Source: Streptococcus sp. sy004 (GTDB taxonomy: Bacteria > Bacillota > Bacilli > Lactobacillales > Streptococcaceae). Taken from it: DNA of 64,000 nucleotides. The notes beneath the pieces are model-generated. The model did not search any database and had not been told where the DNA came from. It saw only the letters and a program-made list of their open reading frames with translations. The stretch is from assembly GCF_007859205.1 (NCBI RefSeq), contig NZ_VOHP01000001.1, forward strand, positions 62,001 through 126,000. The letters run 5' to 3'. The position numbers and the translations under genes were made by a program. Below, in pieces: positions 34,735-43,532 of the stretch. The first letter of the stretch is position 1. Each line of letters begins with the position of its first letter.

Positions 34735-35076
34735 ATGTTGCCAAAATTTAGAGCGTGGTTAAAAGATAAACAAAGAATGGTCGGAGTTAATTTTTCGGCA
34801 AGAGAAGAAGAAATGAGTGTTATGCAATCTACGGACATGCAAGATAAAAACGGTCAAGAGATTTTTGAGGGAGATATAGTCACTATCCCATATGGCTTGG
34901 ATAATCGACTTGTGAAATATTTAGTTAAATCAAGTGACTCTGGGGAATGGAGACTAACTAGTTTAGAACCTGAAACTACTGCATATTTTTCTTTATTTGA
35001 CAAATTGGAAGGGTTAACTATTGTGGGAAATCGTCATGAAAATCCTGAATTATTAGAGGAGGTAGGTTTTGACTAA
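34735..35076 (+). CDS. YopX family phage protein
   Basis: 113 residues with the YopX signature: N-terminal FRAWLKDKQRM, central MQSTDMQDKNGQEIFEGDIV and C-terminal IVGNRHENPELL. Function unknown. Ribosome site GGAAAGGAGTGG. Confidence 0.9.
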   Translation: MLPKFRAWLKDKQRMVGVNFSAREEEMSVMQSTDMQDKNGQEIFEGDIVTIPYGLDNRLVKYLVKSSDSGEWRLTSLEPETTAYFSLFDKLEGLTIVGNRHENPELLEEVGFD

Positions 35077-35236
35077 GGAAACTATCTACCAAGTTATGAT
35101 TGCGATTTTAACGACATTAGTTGTTATTTTGTTAGCTATCATGGAAAATCAGCGTAAAGAATACCTAGAAATTATCAATCGTAAAATTAACACGGTTGTT
35201 TATGTTCCAGATAGTACAGATAGGAAGGCGGAGTAA
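35069..35236 (+). CDS. 55-residue membrane-anchored phage protein, TTG start
   Basis: TTG 35069 after AGAGGAGGTAGG, overlapping the YopX gene by 8 bases. One N-terminal helix (VMIAILTTLVVILLAI), then a basic tail. Not recognised. Confidence 0.6.
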   Translation: MTKETIYQVMIAILTTLVVILLAIMENQRKEYLEIINRKINTVVYVPDSTDRKAE

Positions 35237-35238
35237 AT

Positions 35239-35484
35239 ATGGAATGGATTGAAATTAAAACAAGACCTATTACTGATGAAGAACAAGAACTTTATCCTTA
35301 TTTAGATTGCATGTTTGATTGTCAAGTGCCAGATGTCTTTGAAAACGTACTTGTTACACTTAGTGATGGACGTATAGACGTTGATATGTTTGATGATTAT
35401 GGTTATGGTGGGGTTGGTTTTTCTGAATATGACGATGATGTTATCGCATGGATGCCACTTCCAGTACCATTTAGAAAGGAGTAA
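35239..35484 (+). CDS. DUF551-type phage protein
   Basis: 81 residues. Begins MEWIEIKTRP, contains ENVLVTLSDGRID and ends IAWMPLPVPF, the DUF551 layout (W-I at the start, W-MPLP at the end). Function unknown. Confidence 0.8.
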   Translation: MEWIEIKTRPITDEEQELYPYLDCMFDCQVPDVFENVLVTLSDGRIDVDMFDDYGYGGVGFSEYDDDVIAWMPLPVPFRKE

Positions 35485-35487
35485 TTA

Positions 35488-35553
35488 ATGGGATTGCTTA
35501 TGTTTTTAATCAGAGCAGTCAAGCAATTTTTCAGAGCTAATCGTTATGATTGA
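35488..35553 (+). CDS. 21-residue peptide ORF
   Basis: MGLLMFLIRAVKQFFRANRY plus one residue, with AGAAAGGAGTAATTA upstream. Amphipathic and basic. It is real by ribosome site and position only. Confidence 0.4.
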   Translation: MGLLMFLIRAVKQFFRANRYD

Positions 35554-35589
35554 GACAGTAGGATGTATTGGATATAGAAAGGAGAATAT

Positions 35590-35883
35590 ATGGAACTAAG
35601 GATTAGAGAATTACGTCAACAGTTAGGTATTACTGTTAGACAGATGAGTGTTACAACAGGGATATCTATACGTAGTTTGGAAGCTTATCATCAAGGGACA
35701 ACACCATCTATCCATACGATTGAGAAAATTGCTAAAACCTATAATGTAAATCCAGCATGGTTAGTTGGTTGGAGTGATAATCTTGATGTGGCTGAAGAGC
35801 CAGCTTATATTGAGGTTGATAAAGGACGCTTGCCTCCTTACTGGAATAATGACAACGATGGGAAGTTGATTAGTTGGAAGTAA
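35590..35883 (+). CDS. XRE-family helix-turn-helix protein
   Basis: 97 residues, N-terminal helix-turn-helix (IRELRQQLGITVRQMSVTTG, SIHTIEKIAKTYNVNP). The last gene before the late-control promoter, so it may be a regulator of the middle or late genes. Confidence 0.75.
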   Translation: MELRIRELRQQLGITVRQMSVTTGISIRSLEAYHQGTTPSIHTIEKIAKTYNVNPAWLVGWSDNLDVAEEPAYIEVDKGRLPPYWNNDNDGKLISWK

Positions 35884-35898
35884 GGTAATATATTATTT

Positions 35899-35940
35899 TG
35901 TCGTCTTTTGTCCCAAATGTCGTTTTTTCTTTGATATGAT
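35899..35940 (+). promoter_or_regulatory. late-type activated promoter, copy 1
   Basis: Three TGTC boxes at 35899, 35909 and 35918, then 12 bases and a TATGAT -10 (35935-35940). No -35 hexamer. The same boxes with identical spacing precede the portal gene (40435-40476). Confidence 0.7.
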
Positions 35941-35973
35941 GATAGCATCCAAAGTTAGGAAAGAGGGTTGATA

Positions 35974-36390
35974 ATGAACAAAATGACGATCATAAATCGA
36001 TTAAAAAATTTGAAAACGATTGATATTGAAATCATGTCTAAACGTCAAGAGATTGTATCTTTACGATCTAAGGTGTTGAAAAGTCCTCAGTTTACGAATA
36101 TGCCTAAAGGAACTCATTTTGGTAATGCTACTGAAAAGTTAAATTTGCAGATTATTGATGATACAGATAGAATCAATAAGGAGATTGCTGAACTTTATAG
36201 TGAGCGTCAAATTTTGATTAGAGCCATTGACTCTTTGGATAATAATTTGGAACGCAATGTGATTCGTTTGTATTATCTAAACAATTATACCTGGTTAGAA
36301 ATTAGCCGTCAGTTAAATTGGAGCATTCGCCAACTGCAACGCTTTAAGGATAATGGAGTGGCTAAGTTAGAAAAAATCTTAGTCAACTAA
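35974..36390 (+). CDS. sigma-like phage late transcription regulator (DUF1492/ArpU type)
   Basis: 138 residues from ATG 35974 (GAGGGTTGATA). A long helical N-terminal part and a sigma-region-4-like helix-turn-helix at the end (VIRLYYLNNYTWLEISRQLN, IRQLQRFKDNGVAKLEKIL). Such proteins control late or packaging genes in Gram-positive phages. It is the best candidate to act on the TGTC-box promoters, including its own. Confidence 0.75.
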   Translation: MNKMTIINRLKNLKTIDIEIMSKRQEIVSLRSKVLKSPQFTNMPKGTHFGNATEKLNLQIIDDTDRINKEIAELYSERQILIRAIDSLDNNLERNVIRLYYLNNYTWLEISRQLNWSIRQLQRFKDNGVAKLEKILVN

Positions 36391-36456
36391 GAAATTATTA
36401 AAAGTATTGTCTAGCTAGATAATGCTTTTTTGTATTGAGAAAGGAGTTGAAGTTAT

Positions 36457-37047
36457 GTGGTAAAAGTAGAACCGATTAGAAATCCAGCAGATGTTGAGTT
36501 ATTGATTGATTACATGTTAGGAGAAAGTGCTAGGTCTGAAAGGGTAAGGCAAAGAAATGCTTTGCTTGTAGCAATTGGTGTTAATGCTGGTTTTCGTATA
36601 GGTGATATTGTTAAGTTGCAACGAAAACATGTGCATGGTTGGCATATTGATTTTTATGATCAAAAGACAGATAAACATACTAGACGAAAGATGACAAAGA
36701 AGTTGAAAGAACGTTTATTACATTATATGGGAGATATGAAACCTAATGACTATCTTTTTCCTAGTCGTGAGAATAAAGGCAAAGGGAAATATAAGAAAAG
36801 ACATCAACATATTACATCTAATACAGCTTATAAGATTATTAAGAATGCAGCTAATGAACTAGGCTTAGAAAATATTGCTACACACTCTTTAAGAAAAACC
36901 TTTGGTATGATGATTTATGAACAACAAAAAGATGTTGCTATTGTGATGGATATGCTTAATCATTCTAGTCAATCAATTACATTGCGTTATATTGGGAAAA
37001 ATCAAGACTCTCAAGACAAGGCTATAGCCAAGTTTGGGGGTTTTTAA
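36457..37047 (+). CDS. second tyrosine recombinase-family protein
   Basis: 196 residues, GTG start with AAAGGAGTTGAAGTTAT. Lacks the arm- and core-binding domains of the integrase but retains the catalytic layout: Arg in GFRIGD, His-Ser-Leu-Arg in THSLRKTF, His in LNHSSQ, Tyr in LRYIGKN. It sits between the late regulator and HNH gene, a recurrent position in streptococcal phages. Role there unknown. Confidence 0.82.
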   Translation: MVKVEPIRNPADVELLIDYMLGESARSERVRQRNALLVAIGVNAGFRIGDIVKLQRKHVHGWHIDFYDQKTDKHTRRKMTKKLKERLLHYMGDMKPNDYLFPSRENKGKGKYKKRHQHITSNTAYKIIKNAANELGLENIATHSLRKTFGMMIYEQQKDVAIVMDMLNHSSQSITLRYIGKNQDSQDKAIAKFGGF

Positions 37048-37259
37048 TTTTTTGATTGTATTCAGTTCATTATTTTAAGAGGAGAGTGAACTCATTTTAT
37101 GAAGGTAAGTGTAAGCCTTGTTAGAGTAGGAGAATGAAGCCTAAAGTGAGTTCAATACTTTATATAAAACAAGGAACTAAAAAAGGCAATTGGTCTAGTT
37201 GTTATGTCTTGTGTTACAACAAATTAACATTTAATTTATGGGAGAAATAAGCAAGTTAA
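37048..37259 (+). other. gene-free stretch with long inverted repeat
   Basis: No convincing gene; only a 12-codon frame at about 37099. GAACTCATTTTA pairs with TAAAGTGAGTTC (one G-U pair) across about 60 bases, followed by AACAAGG/CTTGTGTT. Possibly a structured RNA or packaging-related DNA. Confidence 0.4.
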
Positions 37260-37589
37260 ATGAATGAGATGTCATCAAAAGAAAATCGTAGAGCGTTTTA
37301 TAATTCAACAAAGTGGAGACGATTACGACAACAAGTTTTAGAACGTGATCATTATGAATGTCAGTGGTGTGTATCTGAAGGTAAGGTGACGTCAAATCTA
37401 TCTCAGTCATTAGGTCAAGAAAGAATTATTTTAGAAGTGGACCACATCAAAGAATTAGAATATTATCCAGAATTAGCTTTGGAAATAGATAATCTCAGGA
37501 CATTATGTAAATATCATCATAATCAAAGACATCAGAGATTTGAATTTAAGAAAAAACGATTTTTTCGTGAAGATGAATGGTGGGGATAA
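37260..37589 (+). CDS. HNH endonuclease (packaging-associated)
   Basis: 109 residues. N-terminal FYNSTKWRRLRQQVLERDHYECQWC zinc-finger half, then EVDHIKELEYYPELALEIDNLRTLC and KYHHNQRH, the complete HNH motif. In HK97-type cos phages this nuclease beside terS is required for cos cleavage by terminase. Confidence 0.92.
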   Translation: MNEMSSKENRRAFYNSTKWRRLRQQVLERDHYECQWCVSEGKVTSNLSQSLGQERIILEVDHIKELEYYPELALEIDNLRTLCKYHHNQRHQRFEFKKKRFFREDEWWG

Positions 37590-37727
37590 AATGTTTTCGA
37601 ACGTGATTTTTATTTTTCCTACATACCCCCCATCAAAATAAATGTCGTTAAAATACTTCTCAGGGAACCGGTGGGAGGGGTTGACTAGCAAGATAAATAT
37701 TAAATTTTTGAAAGGAGGGGGGATAAA
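37590..37727 (+). other. candidate cos region
   Basis: A gene-free 138 bases between HNH and terS, where cos lies in Sfi21-type cos phages. It contains ACATACCCCCCATC and the GC-rich CCGGTGGGAGGGG within AT-rich flanks. The cut sites cannot be fixed from sequence alone. Confidence 0.45.
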
Positions 37728-38057
37728 ATGGAAAAAATTATCCAAGATTTAGAAAAACAGCTACTTTCAAAAGTAGCCCAATTTAGTCAGAAGAGAAAAG
37801 ACGCTGTGGAACTAGAAAAGGTTCGTCGTTATATGAATTTGGTTAGGCAATACTATGCCTTGCAAAAAGAAATTGATGAGTTGGGTCTGATTGTTGAGAC
37901 GAGAAATGCCTCTCAAACATTTTTTAAGGAGAATCCAGCTATTGCAACTCAGCTAAAAATCAGTGCTCAATTATTAGCTATTGAGAAATCCTTTAGTTTT
38001 ACAGTGGAAAATTCGCCAGTTAAACAAGAGGAAGGTGCAGGATTGTTAGATGGTTAG
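37728..38057 (+). CDS. terS: terminase small subunit, P27 type
   Basis: 109 residues with helical N-terminus (RYMNLVRQYYALQKEIDELGL) and the P27-type ending (NPAIATQLKISAQLLAIEKSF). Binds the packaging site. GAAAGGAGGGGGGATAAA ribosome site; overlaps terL by 8 bases. Confidence 0.85.
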   Translation: MEKIIQDLEKQLLSKVAQFSQKRKDAVELEKVRRYMNLVRQYYALQKEIDELGLIVETRNASQTFFKENPAIATQLKISAQLLAIEKSFSFTVENSPVKQEEGAGLLDG

Positions 38058-39696
38058 TCATAAGTATATTGATGATTATCTTGCTAGGTATGAACGAGGA
38101 GAGATTTTATTCAATAAGGAACGGAAATTGCTTTATGACTATTTGAAGAGCGATTTGCTTGTTCGTGAAGATATTTATTTTGATGAGAAATTGATAGAGT
38201 CCTATGTGAATTTTTCGGAGAAGTATTATTTTCCCTTAGATGAGTAGGAAAAATTTATTGCTCCATTTGTCTTTTGTTTTTTCAAAGAGAGTGGTGACTT
38301 AGTTTTTGAGAAGTTTTTTGTGACTATGGGACGAGGTGGTGGTAAGAATTGTTTTATCACAACTTTGGCTAATTTTTTGATTAGTGTCTTGCATGGAATT
38401 CCACTTTATGATGTGACGATTGTGGCTAACTCAGAGAATCAGGCTCAACGGAGCTTTCTTGAGGCTCATTATAAGATCGATGAGAAACCTGTTTTACAAA
38501 AGTTTTTTGTCAATGGTAAGGCTAAGATTGTTGATCGTAAGACTAAGAGTACTTTTGCTTTTGCAACTTCTAACGCTAAGACTAAGGACGGTGGCCGTGA
38601 GGGTGCTGTAATTTATGATGAGATACATGAGATGGTTGATGAGGCGATTGTTAATGTCTTTTCTGGTGGTTTGGGTAAGGTGGATCATCCAAGAGAATTT
38701 TTTATCTCGACTAATGGTTTCGTTCGTGATGGTTACTATGACAAGTTGTTTGCCAAATGTGTGGCTTTTTTGAAGGGAGAAAGTCAGGAACGTATTTTTC
38801 CTTTTATTTGCAAGTTGGATGAAGCTAGTGAGGTAGATGATTTTGAAAAATGGGAGAAGGCTAATCCTGTTTTTGCCAAGCCAATGAATCGACGAGCGAC
38901 TCGTTTGTTTAATAAGCGGTTGAATGATTATCATGATTTGGTGGAGAATCCTAGTGCTAGGAAGAATTTCATGAATAAGCACATGAATTTTCCTGAGTTG
39001 GATTTGGAAAAAGATGTGACTAGTCGTGAGAAGTTGTTAGCAACTCAGCGAGAACCTTCTGAAATATTAGCTGGTCGGTCTTGTGTGGCCGGATTTGACT
39101 TTGCTAGTATTCGAGATTTTGCTTCTGTAGGTCTTTTGTTTAAGGTGGGAGATGAGTATGTATGGAAGCAACATAGTTTTGCTCGTCGTGAGATTATTAA
39201 GACCTTTAACATTAAGGCTCCATTGGAGGAGTGGGAAAAACTAGGTTTGGTGACACTTGTGGATGAGCCTAGTATTTCAGCGAGTTTGTTGGTCAATCAG
39301 TTGGTCAAGTGGCGAGAAGAAGGTTATCAAATTGAAGTGGTCTGTGCAGATAGTCATCGCATGGATTATTTGAAGCTATTATTAGAAGAAACTGGTTTTA
39401 TTTTTGAATTTTTAAGAAATCCTGGTGCTATTCAAGCGAAGATGTCACCGATTATTGAAGATAATTTTGAAAATGAACGTTTTGTTTTTGGGACAGATCC
39501 AATGATGTTATGGTATGTGGACAATACCTTTGTTCGTAAGGATAAATCAGGTAATATCCGTTATGATAAAAAAGAACAAGTGCGTCGTAAAACAGACGGT
39601 TTTCATGCCTTATTAGCAGCACTCTATAAACGAGATTGTATTGTCGAGGGTAATGCTTTTGATTTTCTTGAAGCGATTGAGAATTGGGAGTTTTGA
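38050..39696 (+). pseudogene. terL: terminase large subunit with an in-frame TAG
   Basis: The full frame has 548 codons. ATPase: TMGRGGGKNCF (Walker A-like) and EGAVIYDEIHEM (Walker B and catalytic Glu). Nuclease: GFDFASIRDFASVG and the distal acidic residues near KTDGFHALLAALY. TAG at 38245-38247 (after FPLDE) interrupts it 66 codons in; TGG, CAG or AAG would restore it. Restart at ATG 38326 lacks a ribosome site but would keep Walker A. Confidence 0.9.
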
Positions 39697-39704
39697 CGAA
39701 TTTC

Positions 39705-39744
39705 TTGTTTTTTGTATAGGCATTTGATATAATTGTATATACAA
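39705..39744 (+). promoter_or_regulatory. promoter and palindromic operator of the RHH-Doc pair
   Basis: TTGTTT (39705-39710), 17 bases, TATAAT (39728-39733), then the perfect palindrome TTGTATATACAA (39733-39744). An extra TTGTATA half-site lies at about 39712. This is the usual layout for autoregulation by a ribbon-helix-helix antitoxin. Confidence 0.75.
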
Positions 39745-39760
39745 AGAAGGAGAATTTGAT

Positions 39761-40021
39761 ATGGGGACTTTAGTAAGAAATCAGCAGTTTAATTTTAGGG
39801 TTAATGGAGATATTTTGACTGCAGCCAAGAAGGTTGCTCAAAAAAAAGGAGTTAGCTTGGCTGATGCACTTAATCAGTTTTTAGAAGTGATGGTGGAAAC
39901 TCAAGATTTTCCTGTTGTCAAGGAAGATAGTCGTTATGTGACGAAAGATGAATTGCTTGTTGACATGGAAGATATTTTTTCAGAGTATGACCAGGTATTT
40001 AGGGAGCTTGTGACTAAATGA
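39761..40021 (+). CDS. RelB/DinJ-like (RHH) antitoxin
   Basis: 86 residues. Ribbon-helix-helix N-terminus (NQQFNFRVNGDILTAAKKVAQKKGVSLADALNQ) and an acidic C-terminal tail to neutralise the toxin. Overlaps the Doc gene by ATGA. Ribosome site AGAAGGAGAATTTGAT. Confidence 0.82.
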   Translation: MGTLVRNQQFNFRVNGDILTAAKKVAQKKGVSLADALNQFLEVMVETQDFPVVKEDSRYVTKDELLVDMEDIFSEYDQVFRELVTK

Positions 40022-40422
40022 CAATTTATTTGAGTGAGGAAGATTTAATTTTTCTAAATCAGGCATTGATTACTCGTTATTCACCTAATGAACCAGTTGG
40101 AGTACTGGATAAGGCGAGTTTGAATATGATTGTAAACCTCCCACAACTAGATGTTTTTGGTCAAGAGATGTACGAAAATCTTTTTGATAAAGCCATGATT
40201 TTCTTTGTTCAACTAGTTAAGAAGCATTGTTTTGTTAATGCTAACAAGCGAACTGCGGTTTATGCGTTGATTAAATTTTTAAGATTAAATGGCTATCATT
40301 TAGTCGCTGAAGTAAAGGAACTGGTTGATTTTTCTGTCGATGTTGCTATGGAACCTCTATCCGATGAAAATATGAAAAAGTGGTCAAAGTGGATTGAGAA
40401 GAAAAGTGAAAGATTAGAATAG
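40018..40422 (+). CDS. Doc-like Fic-family toxin
   Basis: 134 residues, Fic motif HCFVNANKRTA near residue 72, as in Doc, which phosphorylates EF-Tu and stops translation. The antitoxin gene is directly upstream. The pair lies inside the packaging/head operon between terL and portal, an unusual place, with its own promoter. Confidence 0.86.
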   Translation: MTIYLSEEDLIFLNQALITRYSPNEPVGVLDKASLNMIVNLPQLDVFGQEMYENLFDKAMIFFVQLVKKHCFVNANKRTAVYALIKFLRLNGYHLVAEVKELVDFSVDVAMEPLSDENMKKWSKWIEKKSERLE

Positions 40423-40434
40423 TTTAATCTATCT

Positions 40435-40476
40435 TGTCGTGTTTTGTCGTATATGTCGTTTTTAATATGTTAGAAT
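40435..40476 (+). promoter_or_regulatory. late-type activated promoter, copy 2 (portal operon)
   Basis: TGTCG boxes at 40435, 40445 and 40454, 12 bases, TAGAAT -10 (40471-40476). Box spacing (10 and 9) and distance to the -10 equal those of the copy at 35899. It would drive the structural operon independent of the TA insertion. Confidence 0.7.
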
Positions 40477-40537
40477 GGTAGTATGAATGAAAAGGAGGCC
40501 CACGGTCTCTTTTTTTGATTAGGAGGGAGGTATTGGG

Positions 40538-41680
40538 GTGCGATTTTGGAACTGGTTTACTTTTCGAAATAAGAGTCCAGCTTTTGATGATTTTGATGAT
40601 TTGATTGAATCAGCACAGAAGATTTACTTAAAGTCTTTAGCTATTGATAAATCTGCTGAATTGATGGCTCGTCTGTTTTCAAAGGCTGAGTTTCTATTTT
40701 TGAAAGATGGCGAGCGAGTTTTTAATCCATGGTCTTACTTAATTAATGTCAAACCCAATCTAGCTGAAGGAGCTGCTCGATTTTGGCAACGAGTGGTTTA
40801 TCGTTTGATTGTGGCCAATGAGGTCTTAATCGTCTTATCGGATGATGATCAATTATTAGTAGCTGATTCTTATATTCGGCGTGAATATGCTTTGTATGAG
40901 GAACGTTTTGAATCGGTAGTCGTTAAAGATTACCAATTCAAACGTTCTTTTGCTAGGTCAGATGTTATCTTTATCCAATACAATAACGGTCATTTAGATA
41001 GATACTTGGGAGAACTTTTTGATGATTATCATAAATTGCATAATCGTATGGTAGAGTCATTGGCTCGAAATAATCAAATTCGAGGCACCTTAAATATTAA
41101 AGGTGCTTCACAGTTTACAGCTAAGCAAACAGAGACTCTGAAAAAGTATAGTGAACGATTATTTACGGCTTTTAAGGATAGGTCTGTGGCCATTGTACCA
41201 ATGATTGATCAAGTGGATTATGCAGAATTGACTAATAAAACAGCAACGGCAAACTTATCTGTTGAAGAATTAAAGCGTCTAAAGTACCAGTTTGAAGATG
41301 AAGTAGCTAATCTTATTGGTATTCCCACTGTTTTATTGCATGGAGATGTGGCAGGTATTGAACAAGCTCGGCAATCATTTGTCAGTGATTGTTTAAAACC
41401 ATTGATTAAGAAGGTGGTAGATGAGCTGACAGCTAACTTTATTTCAGCTTATGATTATCACCAAGGTTATCGTTTAGAAATTAGTCATGTGATTGAACGT
41501 GATTTATTGGACTTGTCATCAAATATAGATAAGGTGGTATCTAGTGGTGCTTTTCGTATCAACGAGGTTCGTCATGAGTTGGGTTATGAGCCGATTGAAG
41601 AAGGTCATCAAATTATACGCACTAAAAATTATGAGGTGACAGAAACTGCTAAGAAAGGAGGAGAAAATGAAACAGATTGA
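40538..41680 (+). CDS. portal protein, HK97 type
   Basis: 380 residues, GTG start after AGGAGGGAGG. Contains the phage portal core (KSLAIDKSAELMARLF, FNPWSYLINVKPN, VANLIGIPTVLLHGDVAGIEQARQSFV). Forms the dodecameric DNA channel at the capsid vertex. Overlaps the protease gene by 14 bases. Confidence 0.92.
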   Translation: MRFWNWFTFRNKSPAFDDFDDLIESAQKIYLKSLAIDKSAELMARLFSKAEFLFLKDGERVFNPWSYLINVKPNLAEGAARFWQRVVYRLIVANEVLIVLSDDDQLLVADSYIRREYALYEERFESVVVKDYQFKRSFARSDVIFIQYNNGHLDRYLGELFDDYHKLHNRMVESLARNNQIRGTLNIKGASQFTAKQTETLKKYSERLFTAFKDRSVAIVPMIDQVDYAELTNKTATANLSVEELKRLKYQFEDEVANLIGIPTVLLHGDVAGIEQARQSFVSDCLKPLIKKVVDELTANFISAYDYHQGYRLEISHVIERDLLDLSSNIDKVVSSGAFRINEVRHELGYEPIEEGHQIIRTKNYEVTETAKKGGENETD

Positions 41681-42386
41681 GATTAAAGGACCGATTGTGT
41701 CAGATAGTGACCGTTGGTTTTATGATTGGATGGATATGCCAGCAACAGCTCCTAAAGATGTGGTTTTACCTGTTGATGGTTCATCAATTGAAGTCATTAT
41801 CAATTCGGGTGGTGGTGATGTTTATGCAGGTAGTGAAATTTATACCATGTTAAAAAGCTATGCTGGTGAAGTGGTAGTTAAGATTGTGGGAATTGCTGCA
41901 AGTGCTGCATCTGTTATTGCTATGGCTGGTGATCGAGTAGAAATCAGTCCGACTGCTCAGTTGATGATTCACAATGTGTCAACAACGACCCAAGGTGATC
42001 ATATTAAACTCTTGCATGAGGCAGATGTTTTAGAAAATTATAATCAGTCGATTGCGAATAGTTACCGGTTGAAAACTAAATTAGAGATGACTGAACTGTT
42101 GGATTTGATGAATAAAGAGACATGGTTTACATCTGAACAGGCTGTTGCCTACGGTTTTGCAGATGTGGTCATGTTCGAGGAAGTAGTCAAAGCTCCACAA
42201 CTCGTGGCTGGTTTAGAAAATATTATTCCTAGTGAGGTGATTGCTAAGTTTGCAAGTATAGTTAATCAGAAACAGGAGATTGATTATGATCGTTTAGCGA
42301 CAGCAGTTGAAAATAGATTGGTTGAAAGACAGAAAAAATCAACTAACAAAGTATCAAATAAAGGATTTGGTGCTTATTCGTTTTGA
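41667..42386 (+). CDS. ClpP-type prohead protease
   Basis: 239 residues. ClpP-like fold with INSGGGDVYAG, the catalytic Ser in GIAASAASVIAMAG and His in LMIHNVS. Matures the HK97-type procapsid. Ribosome site AAAGGAGGAGAAA inside the portal gene end. Confidence 0.9.
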   Translation: MKQIEIKGPIVSDSDRWFYDWMDMPATAPKDVVLPVDGSSIEVIINSGGGDVYAGSEIYTMLKSYAGEVVVKIVGIAASAASVIAMAGDRVEISPTAQLMIHNVSTTTQGDHIKLLHEADVLENYNQSIANSYRLKTKLEMTELLDLMNKETWFTSEQAVAYGFADVVMFEEVVKAPQLVAGLENIIPSEVIAKFASIVNQKQEIDYDRLATAVENRLVERQKKSTNKVSNKGFGAYSF

Positions 42387-42406
42387 AAAAATAAGAGGGA
42401 GAAAGA

Positions 42407-43528
42407 ATGAAATTATCTAGTAAATTTAATGAAATCCGTCAACGTTTTGTGAATGTGGTACAAGCAGGTGAATCACAAGAAGTTCAAGCTGAACTTTACA
42501 ATCAGATGTTAGATGCTATGTTTGAAGAAAGTAAGAAAGTGGCTCGTACAGAAGTTGAAACAGTGGTAGCTATGAGTCCAGCAGAAGCTAAATTAACAGC
42601 TCGTGAGCGTCAGTTTTTCAATGAGATTGATAAGACAGTGGCTCCTTGTTTGGCTGAGTTATTACCTGAAGAGACAGTTGACCGTATCTTTGAAGATTTA
42701 ACAACAAAACATCCATTATTAGAACAGATTGGCTTGAAAAACGCTGGTTTACGCATGAAATTTATTGATGCTGAAGTTGCTGGACAGGCTCAGTGGGGAG
42801 AGATTTATGGGGAGATTAAGGGGCAGTTAACTGCTCGGTTTAATCAATCGAAATCTATTCAGCATAAATTAACTGCTTTTGTGGTTATTCCTAAAGATGC
42901 CGAGAAGTTTGGTCCTGCTTGGCTTCAAACTTTTGTCACAACTCAAATCAACGAAGCCTTTGCAGTGGCTCTAGAAGCTGCTTTTCTAACTGGTGATGGA
43001 GATAGTAAGCCAGTTGGTTTAAATCGATCATTGCAAGGTAAGGTGGTTGGAGAAAAGGCGGTCTATGATGAGAAAGCACCTAGCGGAACTTTAACATTTG
43101 CAGATGCTAAAACAACAGTTACTGAGTTGACTAAAGTTCATAAGCATCATTCGGTCAAGGAAGATGGTCACACGTCTGTAGAAGTAGATGGCAAGATTGT
43201 CATGGTAGTCAATCCAGCTGATGCTTGGGATGTGAAAAAACAGTACACATCATTAAACTTGCAAGGTGTTTATGTGACGGCTTTACCTTATAATGTGACT
43301 ATAGTGGAGAGTGTTGCTCAGAAGGCAAAACAAGTGACTACCTTTGTCAAAGGACGTTATGATGCCTATGTTGCTGGTGGCATCGAAATTGGTCGTTATA
43401 TGGAAACATTAGCTTTGGAGGATATGATTCTTTATACGGCTAAGCAGTTTGCTTATGGTCGTGCTCGTGATGAGCGAGCAGCTGCAGTTTGGATTTTGGA
43501 CGTACCAGATAAGTTACCTGAGGCTTAG
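42407..43528 (+). CDS. major capsid protein, HK97 fold
   Basis: 373 residues. N-terminal helical delta-like segment (about 1-70), then capsid domain (GWLQTFVTTQINEAFAVALEAAFLTGDG, KPVGL, GRYDAYVAGGIEIGRY). Shell-forming protein, directly after its protease. Confidence 0.9.
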   Translation: MKLSSKFNEIRQRFVNVVQAGESQEVQAELYNQMLDAMFEESKKVARTEVETVVAMSPAEAKLTARERQFFNEIDKTVAPCLAELLPEETVDRIFEDLTTKHPLLEQIGLKNAGLRMKFIDAEVAGQAQWGEIYGEIKGQLTARFNQSKSIQHKLTAFVVIPKDAEKFGPAWLQTFVTTQINEAFAVALEAAFLTGDGDSKPVGLNRSLQGKVVGEKAVYDEKAPSGTLTFADAKTTVTELTKVHKHHSVKEDGHTSVEVDGKIVMVVNPADAWDVKKQYTSLNLQGVYVTALPYNVTIVESVAQKAKQVTTFVKGRYDAYVAGGIEIGRYMETLALEDMILYTAKQFAYGRARDERAAAVWILDVPDKLPEA

Positions 43529-43532
43529 GCTA

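Noticed and set aside
40435-40500. Conventional sigma-A promoter before portal
   Set aside because: No acceptable -35 at 16-18 bases from the -10; the TGTC boxes suggest an activator site instead.
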